Source of the DNA: Capronia americana
Taxonomy: Eukaryota > Ascomycota > Eurotiomycetes > Chaetothyriales > Herpotrichiellaceae
DNA length: 64,000 nt
Assembly: GCA_016110215.1 (NCBI GenBank)
Contig: JADWQD010000004.1
Location: forward strand, 2,170,001 to 2,234,000
Reading direction: 5' to 3'
The notes beneath the pieces are model-generated. The model had not been told where the DNA came from and ran no database searches. It saw only the letters and a program-made list of their open reading frames with translations. Shown piece after piece: positions 53,818-64,000 of this stretch. Within the stretch, counting starts at the first letter, position 1; each line of letters opens with the position of its first letter. Made by a program: the position numbers and the translations under genes.

Positions 53818-55170
53818 GGCGGCGGATGTTGTGTGTGCGGGATGTAAGAAGTACAGTAGCTGTGCTCTCTCTCTTCTGCTCTGCTCTGCTTTTTACTTTC
53901 TTTTGTGTCTGGCGCAGTCCTCCGTACTCCGTTTATATACGATTCCTTTGCATCCATGGTGCAATCCCTCGCACGATTGCGCCAGGTGGATTACTAAGTC
54001 AGACGGAGTTCGACCGGCGTCCATCCCATAGGATAGGGCAGTCAGTGGCAGGCCCATGCAGCTACAGAAGTCCGATCTCACAGTATCACTGCCTACCACT
54101 AGTTATGTATTATCAGCATCGAGGAATGAGAAGGAGGCCAGGCAAAGTACTTACTTGGACGAGCAGATAGAGATCGATCGTCGTGTTACTCGTCCACTCA
54201 TATCTCAATTGCTCAACCCATCCACGACGTCGTGTCATGCGATCTCATCGCTCTCAGACTCAATTGTATATCCCCCAGCAAGAGGTATTAACTGTTGTAC
54301 GACTGTTCTTCTTGAGCACGTCGAACAAACAATGCTTCCCAGTGTTGAAGCAAGCGCATGCCCATCACACATCTATCTACCCAGTAATTGTTTACTTGCT
54401 TGCTTGTATGTATGAACGCCCTGATCCCACGTCTCCGTCTCCATCCTGCAGGATTGATGGACCACCTGAGTACATATGTGCCTCGGGGCAAACATATCAC
54501 TATCGCTATCGCTCACTTCATACGCCGCCACATCGCAGCGCTACATGAAAGTTACCTCATCCATCACCAACCGCCACAACGCTGTGCCTGGTCGTCTTTA
54601 TGTTTGCCGCTCAGCAGAACAATCGTAATTCTTCCTAATTTCTTTCCGTTTTCTTCTTCTTATATATTTTCTTTCCAAATCAAGGGCAGGCAGACAGGAT
54701 GCGGTCCCGAATCCCGAATCCTTAGAAAAGTAGTATTCCGATTTCCTCAATCTAACTAATTACTATGTATGTATCTATATTCCTGGAAACCCTCTTCTGA
54801 TTCCTCTGCTATCTACTAATACTGTAGTAAAAGTACCTTGATATTAAGCATCCACACGGCTTTGTTTCTCCTAGCTTGTGTGTCGGTCGCTTAGCGGCTT
54901 CAGTACGGAGTAGTCGTGTCTACAAGATCGATCGTTACAGCAGGAGGATGGATGGATGGATACGAAGAGAAACAGATATTATTATGTCTATCTGTCTGTC
55001 CGTCTGTCCGGCCGTCGCCGCGGCTGCTGCCCACGATTGGTTACGCAGTACCTCGTACAGTGATTGTCGGTTTAGTCGAGCCTTCGTGTCATCACCCGAA
55101 CCGAGCCGCGTCCTTGTCCGTGTCATTCACGCTTCATGCATTTAACATGTCTCACCATACTCTATCTATT
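53818..55170. other. Intergenic region with short tandem repeats
   Basis: About 1.35 kb between the SDR start and the NTE1 stop, both on -. It holds TCTGC/CTCTG runs near 53860-53895, (ATGG)n at about 54945-54961 and TCTG runs near 54989-55010. No supportable gene; several medium frames are repeat-driven. Confidence 0.5.
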
Positions 55171-58100
55171 CTATATACTGGCCCTCCTCGGCGCCATTGC
55201 CCTCAACAGCTTCTTTCCCTCCTCGCCCACACCGTCCTCTCCCGCCCATGCATCAATCACTCCGGTCAGTGATCCCTCATTCCGCAATCTGGTCAAGAAC
55301 TCCCTCGCGTAAGCATACCCCACCTCGTAGATCTCCTCGAACTTGCCAAACTCCAACGTCCCGTATGCTTCTATCGGCGGACGCATATAGACGCACCCCG
55401 GGGTGGCTTTTGCCCTCTCAAGCGCGTCCACCGAGCTCACGTAGGCAAGGCGGGCTTGAATATCGCTCAGCGTAGGCGGATTCGGGATACTGCTGAATGG
55501 ATTCCAGCGATTCAACAGGCTCCAGAATCCAGATAGTGTATCCCCGTACTGCTGTGGCGTGTCGTCATCCAGCGCGCCGACGTCCACCGCGAAGATCAAA
55601 TCCGTCCCTAGGGATTTCATATGCGCAACGGTCAGGTTGTCAATGTACCCGCCGTCGAGCAGCATGGAACCCTCGTCGCAAATGGGCGGGATCAGACCGG
55701 CCAGGGACATGGATGCCCTCACATATCGCCACGCGTATCCCGAGGTGTGAATTTCTGCGCGTGACTTGGAAATGTTCGTCGTGTTGCAGTAGAAGGGCAA
55801 CCAGAAATCCTCGATCTGCGAATCGCCAAACGTCTTGAATATTCCCCGATTGAACTCGTGCCCTGTCGTGTACGAGGCGGAAGGGTATGTCAGATCGAGT
55901 GCGAAGCGCCACATACTGCCCATGCGGCCTGCGAATTTCTTCGCCCGGCCGTACACAGGCACCACATCGGCGTCGCGGGCGTATAATGCCCCCAGGAAGG
56001 CACCGATAGATGTGCCGCCCACAATGTCGATGGGAATGCCGGCTTCTTCGAGCGCGCGGATGATGCCTATGTGGGCGAGACCGCGCGCTCCGCCACCGCC
56101 GAGAACCAGGCCGACAGATTTGCCGCACAACCGTCTGGCCAGGCGGTGGAGGTCGCCCTTGAACGGTGCGTCTGCTGAGTACAACGGGGCTTGGCGAACT
56201 CTGCGCGAGGTATATTTCTGGATCTCTGCTTGGATGACTTGGACGCTTTGTTTGATTGCCGCGCCGAATCTTCTGGGTCGTGCGTGAGGTGTGGCTTCGG
56301 GGCTGACACGGAAGGCCATCTGGATGTGGTGGTGACCGCCATTGATCCACATTCTGTTCCGAAGCCATTTCCTAGTGAGGCCTGGTTGGGGGTAGCGATC
56401 CACGTGCAAGAGGACCAGGTCCTTTCGTGCCGTTGTTTTCATGCCCAGCAGGAAGCGCTCGTACTCGCCGATGCTGGGCGAGGATTCAGCCAGGCCGACA
56501 AGTAAGATGCAGTCAGCTTGGGCAATGCACGTTTGGGTCCATGGCGCATTGACACTGGTATCGGCAATGTATAGCACCATTCCGTATTTCTCTTCGAGAT
56601 CAGCCAGGTACTGTGACAGCTTCAGCCGGCCCATGCGGTTGAAAGCATGCCGGCCCAGGTGACTCAGGATGATTGCCTGGTTAAGCAGCGTGACGCCACT
56701 TGGGACGCCGATCTGGCTCAATGCTGCAAGCAGACGATTGCCAAATTCAACAACAGGCACTCCGGCCGTGACCGGCAACACTGCTACTGTCCGCAGATTC
56801 AGGCTCGATGTACTCGAGTCGCTCAAAGCAGCTTTCTTCCTACCCTTTTCTTCCACCGGAGCGTCAATAAGGGCTCGCATCCGTTGCGCTATCAACTTTG
56901 AGATCTGGATGGTGATGTTGGGGTGCTCCTGTGCCAAGCTGTTGAAAAGGCTTCTTGGGAATTTCGCCAATTCGGTGTCTCGGATAGCATGGAGCGTTGC
57001 AGGTCTCGTTCCATCTGTCATGACTTCAAGCTCACCAATGCTTTCGCCCTGACCATACTCTCCCGTAACTCGCATGGTCCCGCCGTCTAGCTCTCGCACA
57101 GCTCTCAGGCGGCCGTTGAGCACGATGTATATCGCATCACTGTCGTCTCCCTGATGATGAATGACCTGACCCGCATTGACTTGAACCCACTCCAACGCAA
57201 AATCGATATGCAAAATCAATCTCGGAAGGAGACTCGTAAGGCGTTTCGCCATGGTCAAGAGAATAATGGGGTACTTTTCAGCCACTCGTTCTAGCGCTGA
57301 TCGAGGGAGGAACCCTACGTAAACGTCGGTTTTTGCGGTAACGTCCGTGAAGGATCTGTATGAAGATAACGTGCCAACGTAGCCTGCGATGCCACCTGGT
57401 TTGACCAGAAACAGCGATTTCTGCACGAACCGTTTGTTCTCTTTCGATTGACCGGGTAGGCGAGCCGAGGACTGGGCGCGAGACGTCGAAGTCTTGGTTC
57501 GACGGAGCCGTGGGAGGGGCTCGTCTCGTGAATCTCGTCGCTGGTGTTGAGGATGCTGGGCGTGGTGCTTTTCTTCTTTTTCTTCAACCGGCATGCTGAC
57601 GTCTAGAAAGCCGTCTATAACGTAGTAGAGACCTGGATTGCGTTCGCCTTGCTCCACCAACACTGAATCTTTCGGAAAGAAAACGATTTCCACGTCGTCC
57701 ATCAGCTCGTCGTTCAGAGTGCGGCCCTGTAACGTCCCGGTAACACTAGCCATCGAAGTGCTCATGGACTCGGTATCGCCATCGGCCGAGCCCTCATACG
57801 GGTCTATAAAACCAAAGGCGTTGTTGAAAATGGCCGTCTGTCGCTTTGCATCGTACGAAACCATCCGTGGGGATTGCTCGACTGAAGCCGGGCCTGTCCT
57901 CAGAGGCTGGTTTACCGACTCACTCAACCCAAGCGCCTTTGCCATGCATTCTAAAACCGATTCGCGGAATAAAGCATCCTCGTTGACAGAATCCTGCCTG
58001 TGTGGTACATCTGTGCCGAACACCGAAGGCCGAAACGGATTTTGTTCACGGGTCGTCATCGGACTGAGGTCCGCACCGAGGCCCTCAGGTGCTCCCATGC

Positions 58101-59679
58101 TAGTCCAATTCGAAGTTGATCGAAGATGGAGGCTTGTCGGTCTCTGGCTTGGTCTTGAGGCACCATGCAGGTCGCCGGAACTCACGTTTCTATCGCCTAT
58201 TCCTGGCCGTCTCGCATCAGCTGCGATATTGGTCCCTGCTCCTCTCGCTGCATTCAGCCTCGCCGTCGTGGCTGCATCTCGGCGCAAGCCGCTGGATGAC
58301 CTCCGCCGGCCCGCAGTTGGATTGTGCAGAGCAATCCCTTTCGTTCCCTCTTCAGGTCCGATCCTTTCCCGCTCGTTGGAGAACTTGTCCCTGAGGCGGT
58401 CGAGCGCTTGTCCACGCAGGTGGTTTGGGAGATCGTAGCTTGTGTATTTGTTCATCAACTTTTCGATTTGTAGAACTTCCGACGTGAGTCCCAGATACTG
58501 ATGTGCTGTTGACAGGGTCACCCGGTGTAGCCTGGTCAGTATGACCTGTACAATGTGGGCAGTGGCTTTCGGGTACACTCTTGTCAGACGTCGAAATGCA
58601 CTCGCAGGAATGATGGCTATGGTGGTGTCTACAACAGCCCTTGCCACGATGTCAGGATGAGCTGAAACGGAAGGACGGGGCTTCGGTTGTTGATTTTTGG
58701 AGAATTGGGCTTCGTCAAAGGCAGATCCCAGGATCAGAGGGGGAACACTAGGCAATCTGCGCTTCTGGCCGTCACCTGACAGGCCGGCCACAGTCATGCC
58801 GGGGGTGGATGGCTCTTGCATGGGACTCGCGACGACTGAATCGGGAGTATGATGGGCTCCGTTGGTGAATGGCGTGCCATTGGGTCCTTGAAAGTCGTGG
58901 CGTAACTTGACGTCTTCAGTGAAGAGGGACAATATCGAGAAAAGAGAAGACATGGACGCTCCATTCTTGACCTCGGTCAGTAACTGATATCCTTGGTTGC
59001 CTTCTCGATATCCTTCATCCTCATCGAACAAGTCAATCTGGCCGGCGCTGTTGCCCTCTGTGCTGTCGCGCAGAGATTTGACAAATATCTGGACCAGGCC
59101 ATCCACGACCATGCAGAAGCCTTTCTCTTCTTCGAGCAGCAATGTCTCCCCGGCGATGAGTTTCCTAGTCTGCATCGTCCGCGTCAACTCATGAAAGATG
59201 GGCCTCTCCAAATACCCAAACACCTTGATCGCGCTGAGGAACTCGTCGAGGTAGTTGGCCAGACCCGGCTTTGAGTCTCCATCTTGGGTGTCGGGGAAAA
59301 GGTCAATCTGCGGCTCTTTCCTCTGCGGCTCTTGAGCCAGGCGTGTGTAGTTGTTGAGGAAGCGGTAGCGGACGAACCAGCTGATGGTCGAGCCTATTAC
59401 CAGGAGGATCAATAGACTGCACCTGTGTCAGCGCATTGCGTAAGTGGGTGAAAGTGACGGTCCTTACAGGGTGCTGAAGTTCATGGTAAAGGTCAAGCTG
59501 AGGGAGAAAAGAGTGAACAACCATGTCGGCACAGTGATTGTGCAGAATCCTATGATCCATAGCAGAGCATGTGGAAGGAATGTGACGAGCGACGTCAAGG
59601 CATAGAGAAAGCCTCCTCCAGGCGAATGCACCTGTTGTCCCACGGACACATTCGAACCCACGGCGGGAGAGTCCATCAT
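55171..59679 (-). CDS. NTE1: Lysophospholipase NTE1 (patatin-type, neuropathy target esterase family)
   Basis: ER-membrane phospholipase B that deacylates phosphatidylcholine to glycerophosphocholine. Exon 1 is 59679-59468 and exon 2 59422-55171, total 1487 aa, the usual size for fungal NTE1. N-terminal hydrophobic helices lie at about 25-88 (membrane anchor). Three cyclic-nucleotide-binding-like domains lie at about 140-400, 640-760 and 800-890, separated by a long disordered Ser/Arg region. The patatin domain is at about 1175-1350: GGGGARGLAHIG (oxyanion), GTSIGA with the nucleophile Ser and DGGYIDN with the catalytic Asp. The start ATG (59679 or 59676) follows an in-frame upstream GTG that should not be used. 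The gene looks intact. Confidence 0.95.
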
Positions 59680-60071
59680 AGCGATCGAACTGAGGCTCGT
59701 GGGGGGATTGGAGACCAGGTTGGAGGAGTTCACGCGTGAGGAGGAAGCAAACGGCCGTCACGAGCACCAGACATTGCTTCTGCACCTAGTTGCCGAACGA
59801 ATGGCAGCAGTGCGATTTCATCGGGTGCTGAGGTTAGTGAAGCATCAGAAGGCGGAAGGGGTGGTAAGAATGAGGAATGAACGACCATTGTTGATTGAAT
59901 GAAGACGCACGTGGAACGATCTTCGAGTTTCTTCAGAAGCTGCGAATCACCAGGAATGACGATGGCAGAGAATGCAGGAATTCACTTCCGCCTGCTTATG
60001 TAAGACACTATCACGTGTAGGAGATTTCACAAAGTACGGGCTCGTATCTCGTATTGGCCTCTGTGTCCAGG
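59680..60071. other. Intergenic region (NTE1 promoter)
   Basis: Spacer between NTE1 and guanine deaminase, both on -. Nothing else recognised. Confidence 0.5.
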
Positions 60072-61632
60072 CTATGGCTTCCTCTCATGCACCAACTTCC
60101 CTCCCACCCACACCCTCCTTACATTCCTATCATCGCCATTCCATACCCATTTGGCCACTCGATTCTCCCAACTCTCCCAACCGAAAACATCAACTCCCGT
60201 CTCGTCAACCTCACCGGTCTCGTCGACATCTCCCAGTACAATCTCTTGCGCATCCCACAGCATGCCCTCCTCAAACCCTCCTAACCGACCTTCCATGCCC
60301 ACAACCTTCGCACCTCCCATCGTAGCGAGCCACAGTCCGTCCGCAACAGTCAAATTAAACCGACTATTTCCTCCCTCGAGAAATCCCACATGGCGACTCA
60401 CAATACAAGCGTTCCGCACCGCATCGAGGATACTGGGACTGTACCCGCCGCTAACGTCGGTGCCTAAGCCAACATCAAGGCCCGCATCTAGCATTTTCCT
60501 CACAGGACAGAGTCCACTGCCCAACGCACTGTTGCTTGCCGGACAGTGACTAATTTTCGAGTTCCTTGCCTTGACCAGCGCCATCTCCTCTTCACTCAAG
60601 TGAACCGCATGCGCCAGAATCGTCCGTGGGGTTAACAAGCCATGGTGATCGTATACAGCCGCATAACTCTCCTGCTCCGGAAACATCTCCTTGACCAATT
60701 TGACTTCGTTCAGGTTCTCCGATATGTGTGTCTGGATGCGCAAATCCTGTTCCTTCGCCAGTGCGCCCAGTTGTGATAACGTCCCAGGCAAGCAACTGGG
60801 CGCGAACCTCGGCGTGATGATATGCGCCAGTCTCTCGCCCGTGGGATCGAGTTCCTTGCAGAATGCAATGCTCGCTTTCGTGTTTGCCATTGTTTGCTCG
60901 GTGCTTTCATCCCGATAGTAGTCGGGACATGTCTCGGGCCGGTCCATGCATACACGTCCAATATACGCTCGTTGGCCTTTCTTGAAAGCAATTTCGGCAA
61001 GGAGATTAGTTGCCTCGAGGTGGATGGTAGCGTAGTATGAAGCGGTTGTGGTGCCGTGGGAGAGTGTTTTTGAGATGACCCGGTTGTAGACTGCTTTGGC
61101 CCGGGCGAGGGGGTCTGGAGGCGAGCTTGAGTCGCTGTACATAGGTGACTTGGGGTTGCCGAGCGACGATTCCAGCGGGAAGGTATATGTCGTTAGCCAG
61201 TCCAAGAGCGTCGACTTGCCGAATATGCCGGCGTTGGGATATTGTGGTGCGTGTATGTGGGTATCTGTGATGGGCGTTAGCTTCGTCGTTGTTCACAGCC
61301 CTTTCACTGATGAGTTGCTCTTGTCAAGCCTTCCCATGCCACAGGCGCCGATATTCCAACACAACCTCGTCTCTGCTTGGGCACAAGTCCAGCATTTGAG
61401 ACTTACCTATGAATCCAGGAAAGAAGAACCCTGTCTCCTTGGCCGTAATCACCGGAGCCTCAACGCCGAGCTTGCTAACCGCATCCTGAGGACCATTGAC
61501 ACTCCAAATTGCCTTCTCAATAACGCCCCCGCCGTCTGTCCTATCCACAAGCACGGCGCCCGTCCTAATCAGAAGCTCATCAGGCTTCGGCGTGGATATA
61601 AACCGTCCATAGTAAATTCGTTTCTGCGTCAT
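60072..61632 (-). CDS. GUD1: Guanine deaminase
   Basis: Zinc amidohydrolase converting guanine to xanthine and ammonia in purine catabolism. Exon 1 is 61632-61407 and exon 2 61264-60072; 472 aa, a normal length. The metal site DTHIHAPQ is built across the intron, followed by YPNAGIFGKSTLLDWL, the substrate-side PRFAPSC, HISEN (metal/catalytic His and Glu), SHCPASNSALGSG and GTDVSGGYSPSILDA (metal Asp), all typical of the guanine deaminase branch rather than other amidohydrolases. The start ATG is 61632; the longer frame begins with a GTG codon. The cofactor and substrate assignments come from the family. Confidence 0.93.
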
Positions 61633-62749
61633 TTCGTGTTCTGCCGGGAAAAATCCTCGCACAGCTTCAAGAGGGACCGGAGGCGACAGAGCAGCAGGGT
61701 ATTAACAAGAGAGGAGCAACGAAGGCAAGAAACGAAATCTATCAGGTCTAAAGAAGTGATTGTGGTGCTTATCAGAAACACGAAGCAAACAAGCAAAAGC
61801 AAAGAGGCTTCAACGCGCGACGCCCGCCAGCCAATCGGCGCTGTGGGTTCAACATTTCGGCGGATCCCGACGACAATGACGAGCCTTCGTTGCGAAGCTT
61901 TCATCGAGTCTACGATTACAGGGGGATCTGGCTTTGCTATTACTGTGTAGGTATCTTACTGTGTGTTCTGTTCTCAAGTCTTCTCCATCCTCATAGCCAT
62001 CCCATTCCACCATCCTCGTGGGATATGCCAATTCTCATATTTGTTGTTGTCATCATCATCTCACCCACTTCACACATTCGTCTTCTCCCCGCCAACGTTC
62101 ACGCTGTTGTCCTTGTTCGAGTCGGCCTGGCCAATTGAATTTATACAGTTGATGAGATGCGATTGATTGATTCTCGGCACGTCAGCGAGGCGCGAACATA
62201 CCCTTGGATCAGCCTCGTTCAGCTGATCTTTGTCATGAGGCCTGGCTGTGCTTTGGGCAGCACCACTGCCTGCGGTGCCGTAGCCGGAGCCTTGGTAGGG
62301 CCCTCAGCCTCGCCTTTCTTATACCCGCCAACTATGCTGCCTGGTGCGGAAGAGTTAGCGCTGCCTTTTTTGAGTACAAAAGTATTTCGGTTGATCCGTT
62401 TCGTCACTCCTGAGCATGGTATTCTCGTACGTGGGCGCCATCCTCAACATCGAAGTCGTCTGGTTACACTGCTCAAGATTTGCTCGGAAATATAGTCAGT
62501 GCCTTTAAGTACATCATGCGACGGGTCAGCTGCCTCGAGACATTGCATGGAAAGAGCCTGAAGCAGGTCTATAAGCAGGAAATCATCGGTATCTTTAATG
62601 AATGACGCAAAAATGATGTGTTGTGCGAGGTAGCGAAGACTGGGACGATATCACGCAAGGCTGCCCATAGAATCAACAGCGGTCGTGTCCCGGATCGGAA
62701 CAGGTGGCATTCTGACGGGAACGTCCTAAGCCGCATTGATATTCATAAC
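61633..62749. other. Intergenic region
   Basis: About 1.1 kb between guanine deaminase and TOF1, both on -. No gene supported; the frames at 61096-61950 and 62157-62495 on + are composition artefacts or antisense. Confidence 0.5.
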
Positions 62750-64000
62750 TCACTCGTCATCGTCACTATCAATAATGAAACCAGCCCTGATTCTCTGACG
62801 CGGTTTCGCTGCTCGAACCACATCTTCATCCTCGCCACTGCTAAGCGCGCCAACATCTGCTTGCGTGGCCTTGACTGCCGGGGGCACTCGGTTATGCTCC
62901 TCCTCAAGCTTCGATGCATCAGCTATACTGATGTCTGGTGTTGTACTCCGGGATGACATGGGTGTATCATCCCCCTCTGCCTCCTCCGTATCTGATGCCT
63001 TTCCAGCACTTCGTGGCTGTGATGACGCTGTCTCTGGCTGATCGTCGACATCAGCCATCAGCAGATCATCATCGCTTTCCTGGTCATCTCCGACCTGCAG
63101 CGCTGCTTTTGCCTTCTTCCCTTTGCCTGCAGGTTTCGAGGCCTGCGCTGCCTGCTGGCGAATCTTAGCCTCGACGTCGGCTTGAAACCTCTGTCGCAGT
63201 TTCTCTTCCTTCTCGAAGAATAGGCGATCTTTCTCCTCGTCGGATTCGTCGTCACTGTCTCGGATGTACGCTTCGCTCTTGATTTTGCGGCGTCTCTCCA
63301 GTTCAGCAGCAGCTCGCTTGGCGCTCCTTCGAGCTGCAGCCTCTTCGTCGACCTCATCAGCGCCGTCGTCGTCATCTTCACCCCGTTTCCTCTTGCGTCT
63401 GGCCTTGAGCTCTGCGATGATGTTCTTCGTTCTCTTCGGCCGGGGGTTATCGGGAAATAAGAAGTCCTCTTCGCCCTCCGAGTCGTCGATAAACCCATCC
63501 CTTGGCGCGTCATCGTCGTCGTCGTAACTCTTCTTGTTCTTGTTACTTGCACGGCGAATCATGTCTTCGGCATCTTCACTCTCGTCAGTTGCCTGCCACG
63601 GTGTCTGCTCGTATTGTTCCACAGTGGCCCTGTGGACCGCAAGCTGAGCAGCAGGCATGCTTCCAGGCACGATCCAGCTTGCTCCAAGCACATCCTCTTC
63701 TCCAAGCATCTCGAACTCAACCAACCGCATTAACAGCTTCAGTCGTCCGTCCCGGAACATGGCAGTTTTGATGTCGTCCGAGGTAGGATGAACCATCATG
63801 GACGAGGGCTTACCGACATCTACATCCCCAGGCAAAGTCTCGCCGTCCTTTTCTGCAGCTTCGGCCATTGCTGCTTTCCGAGCCTCGGCCTCAGCCTCCC
63901 AGGCATGTCGCTCATCGAAAGCTTTACCAAGCATGTGCTTGATCCACCGGACGAGCTCAGCCTTGCCATCCTTTATGAGCACTGTCACGACAATCCCGAT
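62750..64000 (-). CDS. TOF1: Topoisomerase 1-associated factor 1, C-terminal part (partial)
   Basis: Replication fork protection complex subunit (Tof1/Swi1/Timeless), nuclear, which with Csm3 and Mrc1 stabilises stalled forks. The frame is open through the right edge, so the N-terminal majority lies outside the window; about 416 C-terminal codons are here. Visible motifs are DGRLKLLMRLVEFEMLG, DVLGASWIVPGSMPAAQL and FEQTPW-like YEQTPW, which match the region following the Timeless core. After that come long acidic Asp/Glu runs alternating with Lys/Arg-rich helices (GFIDDSEGEEDFLFPDNPRPK, then RRKRKRGEDDDD), predicted to be disordered, ending GFIIDSDDDE. No intron is evident in this part. Confidence 0.85.
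   Translation of the reverse strand: MGIVVTVLIKDGKAELVRWIKHMLGKAFDERHAWEAEAEARKAAMAEAAEKDGETLPGDVDVGKPSSMMVHPTSDDIKTAMFRDGRLKLLMRLVEFEMLGEEDVLGASWIVPGSMPAAQLAVHRATVEQYEQTPWQATDESEDAEDMIRRASNKNKKSYDDDDDAPRDGFIDDSEGEEDFLFPDNPRPKRTKNIIAELKARRKRKRGEDDDDGADEVDEEAAARRSAKRAAAELERRRKIKSEAYIRDSDDESDEEKDRLFFEKEEKLRQRFQADVEAKIRQQAAQASKPAGKGKKAKAALQVGDDQESDDDLLMADVDDQPETASSQPRSAGKASDTEEAEGDDTPMSSRSTTPDISIADASKLEEEHNRVPPAVKATQADVGALSSGEDEDVVRAAKPRQRIRAGFIIDSDDDE

Noticed and set aside
55640..56368. 242-codon frame inside NTE1 on the same strand
   Set aside because: Out-of-frame shadow of the patatin-domain coding sequence.

Overview
The window is nuclear DNA of a filamentous ascomycete (Pezizomycotina). 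The signs are short spliceosomal introns (about 45-100 nt, GT-AG with CTAAC/CTRAC branch sites), two Zn2Cys6 regulators, a HET-domain gene, a fungal-type hybrid phytochrome, VPS74, NTE1, TOF1 and a nucleus-encoded mitochondrial ribosomal protein. Species cannot be fixed from sequence alone; Eurotiomycetes/Chaetothyriales is only a guess. All gene models are read from reading frame, splice sites and family motifs. Several cross-check because the spliced lengths divide by three.

Region 1 (1-14.5 kb) looks like a small accessory metabolic cluster: an MFS efflux or uptake pump (cut by the window start), an aldehyde dehydrogenase and a short-chain dehydrogenase, all on +, followed on - by a Zn2Cys6 regulator and a phytochrome-type hybrid histidine kinase whose chromophore site is unusual. 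Region 2 (16-21.2 kb) has a conserved fungal protein of unknown function, two small genes with striking internal exon/intron duplications, and an alpha/beta hydrolase. Region 3 (21.3-28 kb) holds a decayed HET gene between two diverged direct repeats, then intact VPS74 and a decayed Ser/Arg-rich repeat gene. Region 4 (28-43 kb) is accessory: a membrane-tailed cupin, an SDR, a long gene-poor stretch with a tRNA-like remnant, an M6-type metallopeptidase, an amidase, an amino-acid permease and a second Zn2Cys6 regulator. Region 5 (44-64 kb) is mostly housekeeping: mitochondrial uS2, an RNase H, a GPI-type Cys-rich protein, a butanediol/sorbitol-type dehydrogenase convergent with an SDR, NTE1, guanine deaminase and the C-terminal part of TOF1 (cut by the window end).

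The observations I rate highest are: (a) a 48-nt terminal coding segment duplicated in tandem, differing almost only at synonymous positions, so that spliced and unspliced messages encode nearly the same protein, which fits intron birth from an AGGT duplication; (b) a phytochrome with Ser in place of the expected bilin-binding Cys; (c) the decayed HET locus bounded by direct repeats; and (d) GC-AG introns forced by reading frame, best in the mitochondrial uS2 gene.
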